A stretch of 64,000 bases of DNA from the NCBI RefSeq assembly GCF_024158745.1, contig NZ_JAMZAW010000001.1, positions 186,001 through 250,000 of the forward strand, written 5' to 3'. Both the position numbers and the translations under genes were made by a program. The DNA is from Paenibacillus tyrphae. Its GTDB lineage: Bacteria; Bacillota; Bacilli; Paenibacillales; NBRC-103111. This document shows positions 8,277 through 16,487 of the stretch, in pieces. The notes beneath the pieces were generated by a model. That model was not told the origin of the DNA and did no database searches. It saw only the letters and a program-made list of their open reading frames with translations. Every line of letters begins with the position of its first letter. Positions within the stretch are counted from its first letter, which is position 1.

Positions 8277-9353
8277 ATGAATACACGGGTGGAAGGCTTT
8301 AAGCAAACGATAACAAAACTTGGTCAGACCGCCTCTTCGTCGCAAGAGTACAGGACCGCGCTGATTGAACAATTGCGTGCAGTCGTGCCGTTCGATGCCG
8401 CTTGCTGCACCGCTGTCGATCCGCAGACCTTGCTATCCACAGGCGCGGTTACCGAGGCGGGCGTCGAGGCGATCCATCATCGACTGTTCGAATTTGAATA
8501 TTCGCGCGGAGATGTTAACACGTACGACCGCCTGGTTCATGCGGCCGATCCCGTCGCTACCTTGAGCGGAGCGACGGAGGGCCAGTTGGAGAGAAGCTCG
8601 CGCTACCGGGAAGTGCTGCTTCCTGCGGGGTTCCATGACGAACTGCGTGCCGCGCTTGTATACGAAGGAGCATGTTGGGGGTATTTGACGCTGTTCCGCC
8701 GTTCGGACCGTCCGGTTTTCCAAGAGGAGGAGCGCAAATTCATTTCTTCGCTTGTCCCCTCGATTGCCTTTCAATTGCGAAAAACAAGCCTCGCCCTGCC
8801 CCCCGAGGAGATCGCTTGGATGGAAGAAGGCCCGGGCATTTTAGTGCTATCCGACCGGTTCGCCACCGTCTCCTCCAACATGGCTGCGGATCGCTGGCTG
8901 GCGGAGCTGCGGCAATGGGAACGCATTGACGACGGGACGTTGCCAAGACCGATCCGGGCAGTCTGCTCCCGCGCCCTATGGGAACCCGCTGCCGCCGGAG
9001 AGAGCACATCGCCGGCAAAAGTGTGCATCCGCCTGCCTCAAGGCCCCTACCTGACGATCCGGGCAAGCCGGCTAAGCGGTTCTTCAACTGCGGCGCAGCT
9101 GGCCGTCTTGTTCGAACCGGCCAAACCGTCCGACATGCTCCCTCTTATTGCGGAAGCATACGGCTTGTCGGAACGGGAAAAGCACATTCTCGACCGGCTC
9201 GTCAGAGGCTTATCTACGAAAGAACTAGCCCGCTCGCTTCACATTTCCCCTTACACGGTTCAGGATCATCTGAAGTCGATTTTCGAGAAAACCGGTGTCA
9301 AAAGCCGACGCGAGCTAATCTGGCAGCTGTTTTCCCGGTTCGGCGTACATTAA
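8277..9353 (+). CDS. LuxR-family transcriptional regulator with N-terminal GAF-like domain
   Basis: 358 residues. The C-terminal 60 residues are a LuxR/GerE helix-turn-helix (LSEREKHILDRLVRGLSTKELA, then HISPYTVQDHLKSIFEKTGV). The N-terminal 180 residues look like a GAF-type sensory domain without recognisable ligand residues. There is no receiver domain, so it is not a classical response regulator. ATG at 8277 behind GGGAG. It is alone on the plus strand, bounded by a foldback element and a terminator; its targets are unknown. Confidence 0.8.
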   Translation: MNTRVEGFKQTITKLGQTASSSQEYRTALIEQLRAVVPFDAACCTAVDPQTLLSTGAVTEAGVEAIHHRLFEFEYSRGDVNTYDRLVHAADPVATLSGATEGQLERSSRYREVLLPAGFHDELRAALVYEGACWGYLTLFRRSDRPVFQEEERKFISSLVPSIAFQLRKTSLALPPEEIAWMEEGPGILVLSDRFATVSSNMAADRWLAELRQWERIDDGTLPRPIRAVCSRALWEPAAAGESTSPAKVCIRLPQGPYLTIRASRLSGSSTAAQLAVLFEPAKPSDMLPLIAEAYGLSEREKHILDRLVRGLSTKELARSLHISPYTVQDHLKSIFEKTGVKSRRELIWQLFSRFGVH

Positions 9354-9368
9354 CTTTCACAAAAGTAA

Positions 9369-9418
9369 AGAGCAGAACTTCGGAGCGGCGCTCCTCCATT
9401 CTGCTCTCTTCGCTTGTT
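9369..9418. terminator. Bidirectional terminator between convergent genes
   Basis: AGAGCAGAA (9369-9377) pairs with TTCTGCTCT (9399-9407), with an inner GGAG/CTCC stem and weak T-rich tails both ways. It serves the LuxR gene and possibly the convergent response regulator gene. Confidence 0.65.
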
Positions 9419-9499
9419 TCATCCGGCTTGACCAGCCGTGTAGGACATGTACTTCTGCCGATCTGTCAATTCGAAGCCGTTCTCAGCCGGTCCTCTGCT

Positions 9500-10174
9500 C
9501 TATGCCCGCAACTCCAACCGGTAGCCGAGCCCCCGGACCGTGCTGATCTTGAACGAATGCCGTTCCTCGGGAAACCGTTCGCGCAGACGGTTCACATGGA
9601 CGTCGACGGTCCGCTCGCCTCCGTCATAGTCGTAGCCCCAGATATCTTCGATCAACTGATCGCGCGAGAACGTTTTGCCGGGATAGCTGGCCAGCTTGAA
9701 CAGCAGCTCAAATTCCTTGAGCGGAAGCGTAATGTTCCCCTGACCTACGGAAAGCTCATATGTAAGACGGTTCATCGCCAGTTCGCCGACCTGCAGCGTC
9801 TGCGACGAAGCGATCCGGTACCGCTTCAACAGCGCCTTCACACGGACGATCAGCTCTGCCGGTTCAAACGGCTTCACAAGATAATCGTCGGTGCCTAGCT
9901 CGAAGCCCTTGACCTTCTGCTTCGTCTCGCCGATCGCCGTCAGCATGAGCAGCGGCAAATCGTAAAGCCGCCGAAGCTGACGGCACAGCTCCCAGCCGTC
10001 CATATGCGGCATCATAATATCGAGAATGACCAAATCCGCCTTGAACGTTTCCAGCTTGTCGAGCGCCTCCTGCCCGTGGGCGGCTTCATGCACCGTAAAG
10101 CCTTCCTGACGCAAGCATACTTTAACCAGTTCGCGGATATGCGGATCGTCGTCGACAACCATGATTCTGCTCAT
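9500..10174 (-). CDS. OmpR-family response regulator, orphan (HssR-like)
   Basis: 224 residues. The receiver domain has the acidic pocket VVDDD, the phospho-acceptor Asp in LVILDIMMP, Thr in MLTA and Lys in LVKPF. The winged helix carries the OmpR signature IEDIWGYDYDGGERTVDVHVNRLRERF. The DNA-binding half resembles HssR, the heme-responsive regulator, but that assignment is tentative. No histidine kinase gene flanks it: a terminator and a convergent gene lie downstream, a terminated operon upstream. I used the ATG at 10174; an in-frame TTG at 10186 directly after AAAGGCGG is an alternative. Confidence 0.88.
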   Translation of the reverse strand: MSRIMVVDDDPHIRELVKVCLRQEGFTVHEAAHGQEALDKLETFKADLVILDIMMPHMDGWELCRQLRRLYDLPLLMLTAIGETKQKVKGFELGTDDYLVKPFEPAELIVRVKALLKRYRIASSQTLQVGELAMNRLTYELSVGQGNITLPLKEFELLFKLASYPGKTFSRDQLIEDIWGYDYDGGERTVDVHVNRLRERFPEERHSFKISTVRGLGYRLELRA

Positions 10175-10276
10175 CTGCTTCGTCAACCGCCTTTCTGATG
10201 TTCAACTTCCTTCTGCTAGGACTTATCATACAACAGAAATATAAACTGGATATGAACGACAACGGGTTCCATACAC

Positions 10277-10304
10277 AAGAAATCCCCGCCGGACGGACGG
10301 GGAT
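10277..10304 (-). terminator. Terminator after the HPr-like/MEKHLA operon
   Basis: ATCCCCG (minus strand) pairs with CGGGGAT across 10282-10304 and is followed by TTCTTG. The stem is good and the T-tract short. Confidence 0.55.
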
Positions 10305-10307
10305 GTG

Positions 10308-10775
10308 TCAACAATATTCGAATTCGGAGAAGCAGGCGGCTTGCCCTGCATAGCGGCCATCCTCATCCGTGATATTCCAAACCGTAGCCTTCTTAATATA
10401 AAATCTTCGTCCGCTGCGGGAGATGCGGATTCCGGTGTAATCGTCGGCATATCCTTGCTCCTGCACCTTCTTCAACAACTGCTCGCGCTGCGTGCGCTCC
10501 ATCTCTTCCGCCGTATACCTCGACGGGGTACGGGTGAACGTCTCCCAATCCATCTCCCACAAAGACAGCGCCGCTTGGTTGCCGTAGTTCAACACCGGAT
10601 CGTCCTCGATCCCATGGGACAGCACGACAATCGGCGACAGGAACAACCGCTCGGCCCAGCTGCCGGAGCTTTCCGGTCCCGGAAGCAGCTCGTTTCCCGT
10701 CAACCGGCGGTAGCTGCGGACAAGCCGCTCCGCATGGTCGGAGCCGGCCCCGACGCCTCCATTCGGCAAGATCAT
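10308..10775 (-). CDS. MEKHLA (PAS-like) domain protein
   Basis: 155 residues. From about residue 40 it matches the MEKHLA domain, a PAS relative first noted in plant HD-ZIP III proteins and common in bacteria (LSPIVVLSHG, VLNYGNQAALSLWEM, RFYIKKATVWNI). It has no output domain. The ATG overlaps the stop of the HPr-like gene as ATGA, so the two are translationally coupled. Ligand and partner are unknown; a sensory role is likely from the fold. Confidence 0.78.
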   Translation of the reverse strand: MILPNGGVGAGSDHAERLVRSYRRLTGNELLPGPESSGSWAERLFLSPIVVLSHGIEDDPVLNYGNQAALSLWEMDWETFTRTPSRYTAEEMERTQREQLLKKVQEQGYADDYTGIRISRSGRRFYIKKATVWNITDEDGRYAGQAACFSEFEYC

Positions 10776-11038
10776 ACTTGACGCTCCTTGTTCTCCAGCA
10801 TAGAGCTCATCATCTCGATCGCTTCCTCTTCGTCGGCGCCTTTCGTCTGGATCGTCAATCTCGTCCCGCGCCGGATCGGAATGAACATCATCCCGAGGAT
10901 GCTCTTGGCATCGAGCTGCATACACTCCGCCTCGAAACGGATTTTAATGTCGGAACGGTATTGGTTGGCATACTGCACGATTTGCTGCAAATATTCGGGC
11001 CGCAGATCATCGGAAATAACAATTTCGTGAACTCGCAT
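10772..11038 (-). CDS. HPr paralogue without the active-site histidine (Crh-like)
   Basis: 88 residues, the size of HPr. It keeps the regulatory serine region (KSILGMM, Ser46) and the C-terminal pattern (GADEEEAIEMMSSML), but the GLHARPA phosphorylation loop is replaced by DDLRPEY, with Arg or nothing where His15 should be. It therefore cannot relay PEP phosphate but could still be a target of HPr kinase, as is known for B. subtilis Crh (Gln15). GGAGGCGTGTC precedes the ATG at 11038. It is coupled to the MEKHLA gene and lies downstream of the c-di-GMP riboswitch. Confidence 0.8.
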   Translation of the reverse strand: MRVHEIVISDDLRPEYLQQIVQYANQYRSDIKIRFEAECMQLDAKSILGMMFIPIRRGTRLTIQTKGADEEEAIEMMSSMLENKERQV

Positions 11039-11070
11039 GACACGCCTCCGTTACTTAGTAGTGGAAAGAG

Positions 11071-11099
11071 TATATAAAGTTGACTGTATTATACTGCAA
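11071..11099 (-). promoter_or_regulatory. Sigma-A-type promoter of the HPr-like gene
   Basis: TTGCAG (11094-11099) and TATATA (11071-11076) are separated by 17 bp, about 35 bp before the ATG at 11038. It would give riboswitch-independent expression. Confidence 0.5.
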
Positions 11100-11200
11100 T
11101 TCCAAGGAGGGGAAAACGTTTGCATGCCCATTTTTTCCTTAAGCGGGAAAATACGCAGGTTTCTCGTTTGTTCATGCGGTGCATGACAAATAGCCCCGCA

Positions 11201-11232
11201 ATCTTAAACGGAACGGTGCGTACGTTTAAGAT
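11201..11232 (-). promoter_or_regulatory. Hairpin following the riboswitch aptamer (candidate expression platform)
   Basis: ATCTTAAACG (11223-11232, minus strand) pairs perfectly with CGTTTAAGAT (11201-11210), starting a few bases after the aptamer. No clean T-tract follows (TGCGGGGC), so whether it terminates transcription is uncertain. Confidence 0.45.
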
Positions 11233-11239
11233 GCATCCC

Positions 11240-11328
11240 TCTTTGGCGGCTCGGCCGTCATCGCATAACTTATGCCTTAGACCCGGAGCTTTGCGTCCCC
11301 GCTTTTCAACAGGTTTGCCTTTATCAGT
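11240..11328 (-). ncRNA. Cyclic-di-GMP-I (GEMM-I) riboswitch aptamer
   Basis: The minus strand carries the GEMM-I signature in order: AGGCAAACC, a short stem closed by a GAAA tetraloop, GGGACGCAAAGC, a CUAAGG segment, a variable hairpin GCAUAA/UUAUGC, then AUGACGGCCGAGCCGCC. The tetraloop and its receptor are both present. The class binds c-di-GMP. A good promoter lies about 50 bp upstream and the first gene downstream is the HPr-like one at 11038, so that operon is the likely target; an independent small RNA is also possible. Confidence 0.9.
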
Positions 11329-11373
11329 AAAGATGTCTTCTGCGTCCTTGCCCTGCAAGCGGCGCTTGTTAAA

Positions 11374-11403
11374 ATTGTAAGCCTTCTCGCTAAAATATGT
11401 CAA
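11374..11403 (-). promoter_or_regulatory. Sigma-A-type promoter of the riboswitch transcript
   Basis: TTGACA (11398-11403) and TACAAT (11374-11379) with 18-bp spacing, about 45 bp upstream of the aptamer. Confidence 0.7.
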
Positions 11404-11533
11404 GTAATTCCTTCACACTCTGGAAGTCCGTTCCTGCATCTGCAGCGGCCGCCAGCCGGATTCGGAATCCGGCCGGGGCGCTTGATTGAGCCGGTCGGAC
11501 AGCAGCTTCCTTACAACGCAATAGCGGGACGGT

Positions 11534-13120
11534 TTACATCGGCTTCAGCATTTGTCTAAAAGTAAAAGCCAGCTTCAAGCGAAGCAGATCATTAATTTTT
11601 TTGTAATCGACTTCCAGCAGCTCGCCAACCTTCTCCAGCCGGTAAGCTGCCGTATTGCGGTGAATCAGCAGCTGTTTGGCCGTCTCGTTAACTTGCCCGT
11701 CGTTCTCGATGAACGTTTCCAGCGTACGCAGCATTTCCTGCGAGTATTCCGGGTCCTTCTTCAAGAGCATCTCCAGCACCTCGTTGACGTATATCTGCAT
11801 GTGCTCCCTGGGGACATGCTGGAACAAGTACGCGAGCTCGACCGACCCGAACTGTACCACGGCATCCCGAATGCCGAGCCGGTCAGCCAGCCGGGACGTC
11901 TCCAAGCATTCTTTGTAAGCATCCCGCAGTTGGCCCGGCCTGTTCTTCTTATTGCTGACGCAGATCCGAAGCGGAGCGCCGCAGTCCTCCTGCAGCACCC
12001 CGCGCAGACACGAACGCAGCAAGTCGGTCAACTTCCCGTCCGCCCCGGGGGCATCGACCAGAAAGATGGAGAACAAGCCCTCTTGGATGTAAAAATGAAT
12101 AACGGCCATCTCCTTGAGCTCCGGGTGATACTGCATTTCCTCGCGGATATTCCGCAGCAGCCTCTCCTTCTCCCCGCAGCCCGCTTCCGGCGATACGAGG
12201 GTAAGCAGTCCGCGATACGCGCCTTGAAACAGCGGAATCCCCTGCCGGGCCGCTTCTTCCGTCAGCGCTTCAATCGTGCCGCTCCCCCGCAAATACCGGC
12301 CCAACAGCGCCCCCAGATCGTTTTGCGCCGCATGGTTGCGGTATTCATTGAAGATCACTCCCATATGATACGAAATGATCTCCGCCGTTTGCAGAAACAA
12401 CTCTTCCTCCACCTGTACCGGAAGGGGATTCTCCGGAAAAATGACCATATAGCCGATACACTCCTCGTGCTCCGTAAGCGGGACACGAAAACATCGGCTC
12501 TCTTCCACAAACGCCCACTGCGCTTCTTTCTTCCACGGCCAGCCGTGCAGCAGCTGCGAAGCTCCGAAAGAAGTCGCATTGAATACAAGTTGACCGCGGG
12601 AACCGACAACGGCGATCGGATACCCTAAGATCCCCAGAAGCTTCTGAAAAAAATGGTTTATCCGATCCGGCCTAAGTGCGAATTGCATCAGTCTCTTTTG
12701 TTTGTCGAGCACGGTGTGAAGAATTTGTGTATGATATTGCATTTCGACATGAAACAGTCCGTGCAAATGGTCGGAAAAAGAACATTCGTAAGGTAATTTG
12801 ATCAGAGGGAAATCGAGGCGGTTGGCTTCTTCAAGGATCGGTTCGGGTACATCGTCCCAAAAGCGGCCGATCTTAATTCCGAGTCCGGCCGAGCGGCGCT
12901 GGTTCAACTTGCGAAGCAGAGGAATAGCGTCATCCGGGACGTCTTTCATCAAATTAGCGGTCGTGAATACCATCTCGCCTTCCTTGATCCAATCGGCAAT
13001 ATCCGGCGTATCCATGACTTTAACCGACTTCACGAGGCGCGACGCACCGCTTTGTCCGGCAACAAGCTTTCCTTCGGACAACGGATAAATGGACAGCACT
13101 TGTTCGACGGTGATGTTCAT
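11534..13120 (-). CDS. PucR-family transcriptional regulator
   Basis: 528 residues in the three-part PucR layout: an N-terminal purine-catabolism-regulator domain (about 1-125, TVEQVLSIYPLSEGKLVAG), a central GGDEF-like degenerate domain (about 290-410), and a C-terminal helix-turn-helix (about 460-525: NVNETAKQLLIHRNTAAYRLEKV-type, here starting GQVNETA). These regulate purine, proline or other amino-acid catabolic genes; no such operon is adjacent, so the effector is unknown. Start at 13120 behind AGGAGGTGA. Confidence 0.88.
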   Translation of the reverse strand: MNITVEQVLSIYPLSEGKLVAGQSGASRLVKSVKVMDTPDIADWIKEGEMVFTTANLMKDVPDDAIPLLRKLNQRRSAGLGIKIGRFWDDVPEPILEEANRLDFPLIKLPYECSFSDHLHGLFHVEMQYHTQILHTVLDKQKRLMQFALRPDRINHFFQKLLGILGYPIAVVGSRGQLVFNATSFGASQLLHGWPWKKEAQWAFVEESRCFRVPLTEHEECIGYMVIFPENPLPVQVEEELFLQTAEIISYHMGVIFNEYRNHAAQNDLGALLGRYLRGSGTIEALTEEAARQGIPLFQGAYRGLLTLVSPEAGCGEKERLLRNIREEMQYHPELKEMAVIHFYIQEGLFSIFLVDAPGADGKLTDLLRSCLRGVLQEDCGAPLRICVSNKKNRPGQLRDAYKECLETSRLADRLGIRDAVVQFGSVELAYLFQHVPREHMQIYVNEVLEMLLKKDPEYSQEMLRTLETFIENDGQVNETAKQLLIHRNTAAYRLEKVGELLEVDYKKINDLLRLKLAFTFRQMLKPM

Positions 13121-13203
13121 TTCGTTTCTTCACCTCCTGGAATGGTCTTTTGGCGGGTCTGATTTGATTCCGACGTAATCCCATGCAACAAGCTGTATCA
13201 AGT

Positions 13204-13216
13204 TTATGTTACATAA
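13204..13216. promoter_or_regulatory. Short palindrome upstream of the PucR-family gene
   Basis: TTATGT-T-ACATAA is a perfect 6-1-6 inverted repeat about 85 bp before the ATG. It could be an autoregulatory operator, but AT-rich palindromes of this size also arise by chance. Confidence 0.25.
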
Positions 13217-13296
13217 TCAATGTGTTTTTTAAGTGTATGTATTTAACGAATCGTAGCATCCGGTCGAAACAGCCGGAACGTGAAAAGGCGAGCATT

Positions 13297-13326
13297 AAAA
13301 AAGGAGCCTGACATGTTGCAGGCTCC
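13297..13326 (-). terminator. Terminator of the Ig-repeat protein gene
   Basis: GGAGCCTG/CAGGCTCC stem followed on the minus strand by six T residues. Nearly the same stem terminates the gene on the other side of the Ig-repeat gene (14968-14995). Confidence 0.8.
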
Positions 13327-13419
13327 AATCTCGCAAGTTTATCAGTTTTAAAACGCACCCGTCACAAAAGGGTACTGGCATTCCATCCAAACACTCGTTA
13401 TCTAGACTGATCCGTTGAT

Positions 13420-14841
13420 TTACGGCGCCGGCTGAACGATAAGAGGAACCTCATCGCTGATCCCTTTCCCAACCGTTTCCGCCGTGACCGTTAACTGCTC
13501 GCCGACGCGGAGCTCATACCAATGCAGATCTATGGAAAAGGAACCGTCCGTATTGGAGGGCTGGCTATGAAGCTTATCGTTCGGCCGTCTTATTGTTATT
13601 TCCGATTCGGGTTCGGCTTTCCCGGTGAGAATCCCGTTTACTGCGTCTACATGACCGATTACTGTTGGCGCCTCCGTTTTCCCCACGGTCGGGATGGCGG
13701 TTACTGGAACCGGGTCGCTCTCCTTTTTCCCGTCGGCCATGGCCGTTACATACAGCTTTTCCATAGGGACGGTCCGCAGACTTTTCATAGAATACGATCC
13801 GTTAGTTGTCCAATCCCCTAGGACAAGAGTTCCGTCTGCTTTTTTCAATTGCACGAAAACGCGCGTATTCGGTTCCGTACTGCCGCTAATCCATGGGCCA
13901 TTCGAATAAACATTTCCCGATACGGTCGGGACTGAGCTTTTGGGGGAGGGCTGAACAATGGCATATACCGGATCGCTAACCGTTTTACCATAAGCTGTTG
14001 CCGTTAATTTCAGCTTTTCTCCCAATATGTACGAATCACTGCCCAAGTTTACGGAGAACGCTCCGTCTTCCCTTGATGCCGTTACTTGAGACTCCAAGCC
14101 GTTGGCTCGCTGGATCGTTACGACGGACCCAGGCTCGGTGAGCCCCTTCAACGAGCGTTCATAGACGCCCCCCGCTATAGTAGGAGCCGCCGTTTTTCCT
14201 TTTAGCGGCAAGACCGTAACCGTGACCGGGTCGCTTTCCCTTATCCCGGCGCCCACTGCTTTAGCTACCAATTGTAGCTTTTCCCTGGCGGTTATAGGGT
14301 AAGACGGCTTGACTTGCATCGTATAAAAGCCGGATTCCGTTGAAGCGTTCCCTACCACGTCTCCGGAATTATTTTTCAGTGTAATATATACGAGCTTACC
14401 CGGTTCCGTTGTGCCGCTAAGCCACCCGCCATTTGCATAGACATTCCCTGTGACGGTCGGCTTAGACGTCTGCACCGATGGCAGCACGGGGATATACACG
14501 GTATCGCTAACCGTTTTTCCCGGAGCCTGTGCCGAAAGGGCCAACTGCTCCCCGCCTTTGAGTATCCATGGCCACCTATAGGAGGCGTGATAGATCATGT
14601 ACTCGCCATCCCATTTGGCCGTCCCCACCTTGTAGGTCCCATCCGACCGCTGGAAAATCACTGTAGCATCCGGTTCGGACCAGCCTCTTAAATAGGGGTC
14701 GTTATCATAGAGATCACCGTCCATGGTCGGTGTTTTTGTTTTTTCAACACCGGCTGAAACCGAAAAGGGAAAAATCGTACTGATTAGCAAGCCTAACACG
14801 ATCATGACGGTGATTTGCCGATTTTGTGTTTCGAACAGCAT
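13420..14841 (-). CDS. Secreted protein with five bacterial Ig-like repeats
   Basis: 473 residues. A signal peptide (hydrophobic VMIVLGLLISTIFPF, cleavage near VSA-G) precedes five tandem repeats of about 85-90 residues, each opening with PT-x-x-G and a Gly-x-(T/S/A)EP turn (GWSEP, GTTEP, GLTEP, GSTEP, GKAEP). Repeats 2 and 4 resemble each other (NGGWLSGTTEP, NGPWISGSTEP), as do 3 and 5, suggesting unit duplication. No catalytic domain, LPXTG or SLH anchor is visible, so it is probably a structural or adhesive exported protein. ATG at 14841 behind GGGAGGAAG. A single-gene unit between terminators. Confidence 0.82.
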   Translation of the reverse strand: MLFETQNRQITVMIVLGLLISTIFPFSVSAGVEKTKTPTMDGDLYDNDPYLRGWSEPDATVIFQRSDGTYKVGTAKWDGEYMIYHASYRWPWILKGGEQLALSAQAPGKTVSDTVYIPVLPSVQTSKPTVTGNVYANGGWLSGTTEPGKLVYITLKNNSGDVVGNASTESGFYTMQVKPSYPITAREKLQLVAKAVGAGIRESDPVTVTVLPLKGKTAAPTIAGGVYERSLKGLTEPGSVVTIQRANGLESQVTASREDGAFSVNLGSDSYILGEKLKLTATAYGKTVSDPVYAIVQPSPKSSVPTVSGNVYSNGPWISGSTEPNTRVFVQLKKADGTLVLGDWTTNGSYSMKSLRTVPMEKLYVTAMADGKKESDPVPVTAIPTVGKTEAPTVIGHVDAVNGILTGKAEPESEITIRRPNDKLHSQPSNTDGSFSIDLHWYELRVGEQLTVTAETVGKGISDEVPLIVQPAP

Positions 14842-14967
14842 TTCCGCTTCCTCCCGAAAATTTTAGTAAATACATGAGTAAAACAATACAAATAATACAC
14901 AATAAAACTTATATGGATAATAATACTATAACATTTCGAAACGAACCATCTTTTTTTACCGGAACGC

Positions 14968-14995
14968 AAAAAGGAGCCTGACTTTTTCAGGCTCC
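14968..14995 (-). terminator. Terminator of the pncA-pncB operon
   Basis: GGAGCCTGA/TCAGGCTCC stem with a five-base loop, followed on the minus strand by TTTTT. Confidence 0.85.
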
Positions 14996-15022
14996 GATGA
15001 GAGTAAGGCTGCATACGCCGTC

Positions 15023-16465
15023 CTATTCTTTATGTTTGCGAATCAGCTCCATCTTCTGATCCCAAGCTTTGGGACTCAGGTCGACGGGATACACTTCCGG
15101 ATTCAGCTTGCGCAAATATTCCGGCCAGAATAAGGTCAGCTGATTCCGGTGATGCTCGCGGATGGTCTCCAGCGTGGGAAGTTCGTACACCTGCTTGCCA
15201 TTCGTAAAAATCGGACGAAGCATCGGCTGCGCTTCGTATTGCTTGACCGTTTTCGAAATATAAGGGTGCACCGGGTCGAACAGCTTCAGCGGCTTGCCTT
15301 GCTGTACATCCTCTTCGTCCGTCAGCGCGATATAGTCCGCCATCGCCTTGTTGGTCTCGCGATTGACGATGCGGTAAACGTCCTTAATGCCCGGTGTCGT
15401 TACTTTTTCCGGATTGCCCGAAATTTTGATGACCGGTACGAAACCATCCTCCCGCTCGCGGGCCACCAGCTTGTACACACCGCCCAGCGCGGGCTGATCG
15501 GCCGCCGTAATCAGCTTCGTGCCGACTCCCCAGCTGTCGATTCTCGCCCCTTGGGCTTTCAGGTTGAAAATAATGTTCTCGTCCAAATCATTGGAAGCGA
15601 CGATTTTGACATCCTGCAGCCCCGCTTCGTCCAGCATCGCGCGCGCCGTTTTCGACAGATAAGCCAAGTCCCCGCTGTCGAGCCGGATCGCGCTCATCCG
15701 TTTGCCCTGGCTTTGCAGCCATTTGGCCGTTTCAATCGCATGCGGCACGCCGCTTTTGATCGTATCGTACGTGTCGACCAGCAGCGTGACCTGATCAGGC
15801 AGCGCGGCCGAGAATTTTCGGAACGCCTCTTCCTCCGAATCGTGGTCCTGCACCCAAGCGTGCGCGTGCGTACCCTTCGTCGGAATGCCGAACATCATAC
15901 CCGCTCTCATGTTCGAAGTGGCATCGAAGCCGGCGATATAAGTCGCCCGCGCACCCCATACCGCGGCATCCGCCTCCTGGGCCCGCCGCGTGCCGAATTC
16001 CATCAGCACATCGTCCGGGGCGACCTGCCGGATGCGCGACGCCTTGGTTGCGATCAGCGTCTGGTAGTTCATGAAGTTCAAGATTGCCGTCTCCAGCAGC
16101 TGCGCTTCAAATACGCTCGCTTCGACCCGGATCAGCGGCTCGTTCGGAAACACCAGCGATCCTTCCTCCACCGACCATAACGAACCGGTAAACCGGAACT
16201 GGCGCAGCTTTTCCAGAAAGGCCGGGTCGTAATTCTCCTCCTGTTCCGCCAAGTATTGGATCGACGCTTCGTCGAATTGCAGGTGCTGTATATACTCGAC
16301 GATGCGCTGCAGGCCGGCAAACACGGCATATCCGTTGCCGAACGGCAGCTTGCGGAAGTAAGCCTCGAACACCGCCTTACGGTCCATCGAGCCGTTGAAC
16401 CAGTGGGCGTACATCATGTTGATTTGATATTTATCCGTATGAAGCGTCAAATTGTCGCAGCTCAT
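15023..16465 (-). CDS. pncB: Nicotinate phosphoribosyltransferase
   Basis: 480 residues, the size of Gram-positive PncB. Family hallmarks include TDKYQINMMYAHW near the N-terminus, MEFGTRRAQ, and the phosphate-binding region with IRLDSGDLAYLSK and SNDLDE. It joins nicotinate and PRPP to make nicotinate mononucleotide in NAD salvage. It follows pncA by 22 bp, so deamidation and ribosylation are encoded together. Confidence 0.95.
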   Translation of the reverse strand: MSCDNLTLHTDKYQINMMYAHWFNGSMDRKAVFEAYFRKLPFGNGYAVFAGLQRIVEYIQHLQFDEASIQYLAEQEENYDPAFLEKLRQFRFTGSLWSVEEGSLVFPNEPLIRVEASVFEAQLLETAILNFMNYQTLIATKASRIRQVAPDDVLMEFGTRRAQEADAAVWGARATYIAGFDATSNMRAGMMFGIPTKGTHAHAWVQDHDSEEEAFRKFSAALPDQVTLLVDTYDTIKSGVPHAIETAKWLQSQGKRMSAIRLDSGDLAYLSKTARAMLDEAGLQDVKIVASNDLDENIIFNLKAQGARIDSWGVGTKLITAADQPALGGVYKLVAREREDGFVPVIKISGNPEKVTTPGIKDVYRIVNRETNKAMADYIALTDEEDVQQGKPLKLFDPVHPYISKTVKQYEAQPMLRPIFTNGKQVYELPTLETIREHHRNQLTLFWPEYLRKLNPEVYPVDLSPKAWDQKMELIRKHKE

Positions 16466-16487
16466 CGTTAGTTCCCCTCTCGCTTCA

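Larger units (their letters stand above)
11039..11533. other. Regulatory gap between the PucR gene and the HPr-like gene
   Basis: This 495-bp stretch holds two promoters, the riboswitch and its downstream hairpin, plus a perfect 8-bp stem (GCCGGATT/AATCCGGC near 11452-11472) after the PucR stop that lacks a T-tract. Open frames across it do not look coding. Confidence 0.6.

Noticed and set aside
11089..11403. 104-codon open frame on the minus strand over the riboswitch region
   Set aside because: It coincides with the c-di-GMP aptamer and two promoters, starts at a TTG that is the -35 hexamer, and its product has no protein-like conservation.
13204..13216. Treating the 6-1-6 palindrome as a firm PucR operator
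   Set aside because: It is short and AT-rich in an AT-rich gap; kept only as a low-confidence site.
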